64,000 nucleotides of DNA. Origin: Macrocybe gigantea (taxonomy: Eukaryota; Basidiomycota; Agaricomycetes; Agaricales; Callistosporiaceae). Every line of letters begins with the position of its first letter. The first letter of the stretch is position 1. The stretch spans positions 213,535 to 277,534 of the forward strand of contig SJRY01000077.1 of the NCBI GenBank assembly GCA_011319805.1. The letters run 5' to 3'. The notes below the pieces were generated by a model. It was given only the letters and a program-made list of their open reading frames with translations, was not told the DNA's origin and did not search any database. Position numbers and translations under genes: made by a program. This document shows positions 60,357 through 64,000 of this stretch, piece by piece.

Positions 60357-60724
60357 GGCGACCGGTGCCTCAACGCCTGCCATCTGCGATGGCCCTCGTT
60401 GTCACCGGCGACCTTTTCACCACCACCTGCGACCCTCACCTCCCCGCCAACGTACCAACGCCTCCCGCCTTCCGCCCTCGACCTCTCGCCTCGCTGGAGG
60501 CCGCCGCACGCTCACTCGCTCCGCCAACGCTCACCACTGCTTGCATCAGCCCCCTCCACGCACCTCCCCGTGCTGCCGCCTCGGATGCTGGTGCCGGCGG
60601 GTGGCTTTCTCAACCATCGACCATTCTACAGAAATCAAGATTAAAAATCGGAGGTTATCCTACCGTTCTGTTGAATACTTACTTGAAATCGGCCGCCAAA
60701 AAGACTCGACATAATGTAAGTAAC

Positions 60725-60835
60725 ATGCAAGTTAATAACCCTAACTTGAAAATAACCACGCAACCCGCCGTTCCAATGAATGGAATGGCGATTTGTACAT
60801 CTAGGGTTATAAGTAAACCGCCATTCCCCAATCGT
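60725..60835 (+). repeat. Imperfect inverted repeat within a non-repetitive island
   Basis: AATAACCCTAAC near 60732 and CTAGGGTTATAA near 60802 face each other, and an inner near-palindrome CGCCGTTCCA / TGGAATGGCG sits at about 60767-60793. It may be a MITE-like relic or an interstitial telomere-like piece. Confidence 0.4.
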
Positions 60836-62728
60836 GAATGGTGGCATTCTGCTCCTTACTCGCACCGTCGTTCTCCACTGGTGTACTCCACTGACGCTGG
60901 CCATGTGACCATCTGATGATTCGCTGTGCAGACCCGTACGAGGCAGCAGCCTCATCATCTATCATTGCCGTTGCCGTTGTGGCTTCCAAGCCAGCTGTTG
61001 AGCTCGTTCCTAGTCATCATCGTAACCTCCTGATGCAACACTCTCGCGTTTTTCCACCTTTCTCCGTTTCTTTTCGCTTTTCTTTATTCTCTGTTCGATG
61101 ATTGGTGTGGCAAACGGAAGCAGTAAACGGCAGAGGGGGGCGAGTAATGACTTTTTTTTTACCCTTCAGGTGCTAACGGACTTGCTGCTCGCTGTCCAGA
61201 GGTATTCCCCTCCAAACCACTTCGTCAGGCCTCCGCGCCGTCTTCTTCCCTCCCGTCTTCTCCGTCTTCCCTCGTCTCCTACGCTCGACGACTGGCGCGG
61301 CCAACGGCAGCGGGGCAAGTTCCCAGGTGAGTAAACCTTTTTCCTTACGTGCACTGACTTCCCGCCCCCCGTCCAGTGCCAGCGGCCAGCGTTTGGCCGC
61401 TGCCTGCCGCCTGCCACGGCTCTCCTTGCCAGCGGCGACCGTTTTGCCGCCGCGTGCGACCCTCACCGCCCTACCAACGTGTGACCGCCTCCCGCCTTCC
61501 GCCCTCGGCCTCCCGCGTCGCTGGAGGCCACCGCATGCTCACCCAATCAGCCAACGTTCACCACCGCTTGCATCACCCCCTCCATGCACCTCCCCGTGCT
61601 GCCGCTTTGGACGCTGGCGCCGGCGGGCGCCTTTCTCAACCGTCGACCATCCAACCTACCTTCAACCCCCTCAACCCCCAACTCCTCAGCCCACTTCGTC
61701 AGGCCTCGGCGCCGTTTCCCTTCTTCTTTGCCACCTTTTCTCCTCCGTTCGATCCTCCGTTCGATGATAGGCGCGGTAAACAGCAGCCGGGGCGGTTAAC
61801 CCGGTGAGTACTCTTTTTTTTTTGTCTTTCTTGCCGTATGCTGACTTGCCGCCTACCTCCAGTGCCAACGGCCACCGATTCGCTGCCGCCTGCCGCCTGC
61901 CACGGCTCCCGTTGCCAGCGGCGAACGCTTTGTCACTGCCTGTGGCCGTCGCCCCCTTGCCAACGTGCGACCCCCAACCGCCTTCCGCCCTCGACTTTCC
62001 CGGTTCGATGGAGGCCGCCGTTTGGCCGCCGTCGATCGTCCAGTGCGGCCAGCCGTCGCCGTTGGTCAGCCCCTCCTGCCTGTGACCGCCCTCGTCTGCC
62101 AGGCTGCTGCCTAACCCCCCTTCCAATCCACTTCGTCAGGCCTCTGTGCCGTTTCGCCGTTTCTTTTCTTCATACGTTCGGCGATTGGCGGGCGCAAGGG
62201 CAGCGGGGCTCGTTCCCCAGGTAAGTCAACGTTTGTCGTTCGCCAAGTAACGACTATGCCGCCTCCCCATCTAGCCTGCCGCCTGCGACGCACACACGTC
62301 TCTCGCCACCTGCGACGGCCGTCGTTGCCAGTGGCCCGCCTCCCTGTCTCTAGCCTGCCGACTTCGACGCACTCGGTGGCCACACCCGTCTCCTCTCGCA
62401 TCTGCGATGGCCGTAGCTGGCAGTGCCCAATCTTTAGCTGCCGCCTACCTCACGCAAACATCGATCGTGGCCAGAGGACCGTCCCCCGCCTTTGCCAGCC
62501 ATCTGCAATGGCTGTCATGGCCTCACGCCGGTCTCACGCCTCCCTCTCTCTAGGCCGCCTCCTTCAACATACTCGGTGGCCACACCCGTCTCCTCCCACC
62601 ACTTGTCTAGCTTGCCTGTATACTGTCTGTGACATAAATTGAAGTCGCGCATTCAAATATTTTGGTTGCGAGCATGCTGAACATGAATACAAATAAGTTG
62701 AATCTAGTCCATTAAATTATACTAGGTT

Positions 62729-63328
62729 CTACAGTGCAAGTAGCGAAAACCCTAGCCAATCAGCCGTACCACTTTTCCGTCCACAGATCTCATTCAGCGC
62801 ATCAAAAGGCTTGCGGAAAATATGCATCATCAAACTCACCGAAATGAAAATGCATATCATGTACAACAACAGTGCAAATGGGGGTGGCAGACAGGTCTGG
62901 TCATGCGCCATTTTCTTTTGCCTTACAACTCGCTGTATCTCTGACATATCGACTGACAGCCAAATCAAAGTCGATGCCTCTTCACAAACTACCGCATCCA
63001 ACCAGGTCGCCCTTACCCTCCCCTCCGACGTGCTCCCCATGTCCCTTGGCTCTGCATCCTCCTCCTCCTCCTCTGAGGTGTACGACAGATGGTTAGGGTT
63101 ATTGGGGACTTTGTAGGTTAGGGGGTGTATCTCAAAAGCGGCAACGAGCGCAGCGAGGCCGCTGAAGTCCGCTCGAGCGTAAAACAGGATGTCAACAGGT
63201 GACTGGGGATCCAGTCCTGCATCCTGTTTCGCCTTTATAGGCTCGTCAGGACATCCATTTCCTGTAAATTGAAGTAAGCGGTCCGGGAGCGGTGCGAACG
63301 TACCGTCCTTTTTCCCGTCATTACTCAT
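62729..63328 (-). CDS. Last gene before the telomere, hypothetical membrane protein
   Basis: ATG at 63328 (MSNDGKKDGTFAPLPDRL), uninterrupted for about 199 residues to 62729. It has ADFSGLAALVAAFEIHP, an acidic run (SEEEEEDAEP) and one hydrophobic segment near the C-terminus (FALLLYMICIFISVSLMMHI). Trp and Cys are spaced without a pattern that I know. Base composition is less GC-rich than the neighbouring repeats, so it stands out as a real gene. It may be 3'-truncated or lack introns through duplication. Function unknown. Confidence 0.45.
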   Translation of the reverse strand: MSNDGKKDGTFAPLPDRLLQFTGNGCPDEPIKAKQDAGLDPQSPVDILFYARADFSGLAALVAAFEIHPLTYKVPNNPNHLSYTSEEEEEDAEPRDMGSTSEGRVRATWLDAVVCEEASTLIWLSVDMSEIQRVVRQKKMAHDQTCLPPPFALLLYMICIFISVSLMMHIFRKPFDALNEICGRKSGTADWLGFSLLAL

Positions 63329-63361
63329 TCTACGGCGATGATCAGTAAGCATGCCCAGCAA

Positions 63362-63883
63362 AGCTGACTCACCGTAATGCTAATAATAATCATTGCGTTA
63401 CCAATCGTATTGCGGATTGGCTACAAACGGCCCCGAGCGTAATAATTATTAGGCAGAGGAGCCTTGTGACTATTCTCGTGAACAATCCTGGCCTATGTTA
63501 ACCGAAGTTAATCAGCTTCAGGCTTAACTACTAATCGGAATGCCCAAAAGGTAGCCTAAGCCGGCGTGCGGTCTACGTTTCGCGCCGCGGTTCCTCGGGC
63601 AGTTGCCCGCGGACCTGCCCAAGACCCGGCCGTAACTAAACGGCGGGCGACTTAGCTTGCCTTGCCCGACGACGGGTTTAACCGCAGGCCGACGAGGGGG
63701 AGAGCAAGTACCAACAGGACTTACCTATTATACAGTGCTTTTATAAGATTAATCATATAAATTACAACATGCAAAACTTAGTATTTTCCCAAAGTTAAGC
63801 ACTCAATCGAAAGCTATAATATAGTACATTCTAAGCCTACCCATCTTACTCTTTTCATCCTGGGTTGAATGAAATTTCAAATT
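63362..63883. other. Telomere-adjacent spacer
   Basis: AT-rich flanks around a GC-rich block (63555-63710, many CGG/GCC words). No gene seen. The block looks compositionally foreign to its flanks. Confidence 0.4.
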
Positions 63884-64000
63884 GGGTTAGGTTAGGTTAG
63901 GTTAGGTTAGGTTAGGTTAGGTTAGGTTAGGTTAGGTTAGGTTAGGTTAGGTTAGGTTAGGTTAGGTTAGGTTAGGTTAGGTTAGGTTAGGTTAGGTTAG
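63884..64000 (+). repeat. Telomeric array, unit TTAGG as written
   Basis: About 23 perfect tandem GTTAG/TTAGG pentamers run from 63886 to the last base. G-rich strand points outward, so this is the right-hand chromosome end. Most fungi use TTAGGG. Confidence 0.9.

Larger units (their letters stand above)
59577..62640 (+). repeat. Subtelomeric GC-rich repeat field with intron-like cassettes
   Basis: At least two unit types recur. Unit 1: 59985-60225 resembles 61875-62100 (shared CTGCCACGGCTC, CAACGTGCGACC, TGGAGGCC-CCGTTTGGCCGCC and GTCCAGTGCGGCCAGCC tracts). Unit 2: 60455-60630 resembles 61480-61650 (CTCACCACTGCTTGCATC, CACCTCCCCGTGCTGCCGC, GCCGGCGGG tracts). A third segment, CACTTCGTCAGGCCTC followed by GCCGTTTC and TTCGATGA-TGG, recurs at 59590, 61220, 61690 and 62130. 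Long Pro/Arg-rich frames across both strands are a by-product of GC-rich repeats, so none is called as a gene. Confidence 0.8.

Noticed and set aside
59856..62642. Many Pro/Arg-rich open frames of 60-265 codons
   Set aside because: They occur on both strands and several frames at once, follow the repeat units, and have no domain, so they reflect GC-rich repeats.
1..64000. CRISPR arrays, bacterial operons, integrated transposons with clear long terminal or terminal inverted repeats
   Set aside because: None seen. The repeats present are segmental duplicates and subtelomeric units; no transposase or reverse transcriptase motif was found.
1..64000. tRNA or rRNA genes
   Set aside because: No cloverleaf with A and B box spacing or rRNA-like tract was spotted by eye; a covariance-model scan would be decisive.

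Overview
The window looks like one end of a chromosome from a mushroom-forming basidiomycete (Agaricomycetes). The support is: short GT-AG introns of roughly 45-70 nt in nearly every gene; families that are abundant in that group (HNH-nuclease proteins, DUF6533-type membrane proteins, DUF6914-like proteins, F-box proteins, HAM1-like proteins, an AA9 monooxygenase carrying a CBM1 tail); the fused spermidine synthase / saccharopine reductase known from basidiomycetes; and a tandem TTAGG array running to the last base, which marks the telomere on the right. Most introns below were placed by eye from splice sites, phase and protein sense, so boundaries are inferred.

Layout. 0-13.5 kb is a duplication-rich block: Ser/Pro-rich paralogs, an intact HNH gene and its inverted, partly broken copy, remnants of both, and two tandem DUF6533-type genes each followed by a copy of a single-pass membrane protein tail. 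14.3-17.2 kb has two tandem secreted proteins with a ricin-B-type beta-trefoil. 17.4-23.1 kb has a hypothetical gene, a Pro/Tyr-rich gene and the AA9-CBM1 gene. 24.5-34 kb has an F-box gene, a complete HAM1-like gene, a seven-helix membrane protein and a DUF6914-like gene. 34.2-36.5 kb is almost empty. 36.5-49.9 kb has a second Pro/Tyr-rich gene, a single-pass membrane protein, a siderophore transporter preceded by two iron-type GATA sites, a hypothetical gene, a small secreted Cys protein, an Mpv17/Sym1 gene, an AIG1-like gene and the Qb-SNARE VTI1. 50.2-55.9 kb is one very large SH3 plus TBC (Rab-GAP) gene. 56.1-58.4 kb is the spermidine synthase / saccharopine reductase fusion. An FHA-domain gene is broken at about 59.5 kb, where a GC-rich subtelomeric repeat field begins. 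One more hypothetical gene precedes the telomere.

Two cross-cutting observations matter most to a user. First, many clearly conserved genes lose frame by exactly one missing base, often in a C, G, A or T run, always in the same direction; this looks more like uncorrected long-read consensus error than pseudogenization, and it also bears on whether the telomere unit is truly TTAGG. Second, the subtelomere is built from repeat units that carry donor-plus-pyrimidine-plus-acceptor cassettes resembling introns, and this is the best candidate for an undescribed element in the window.
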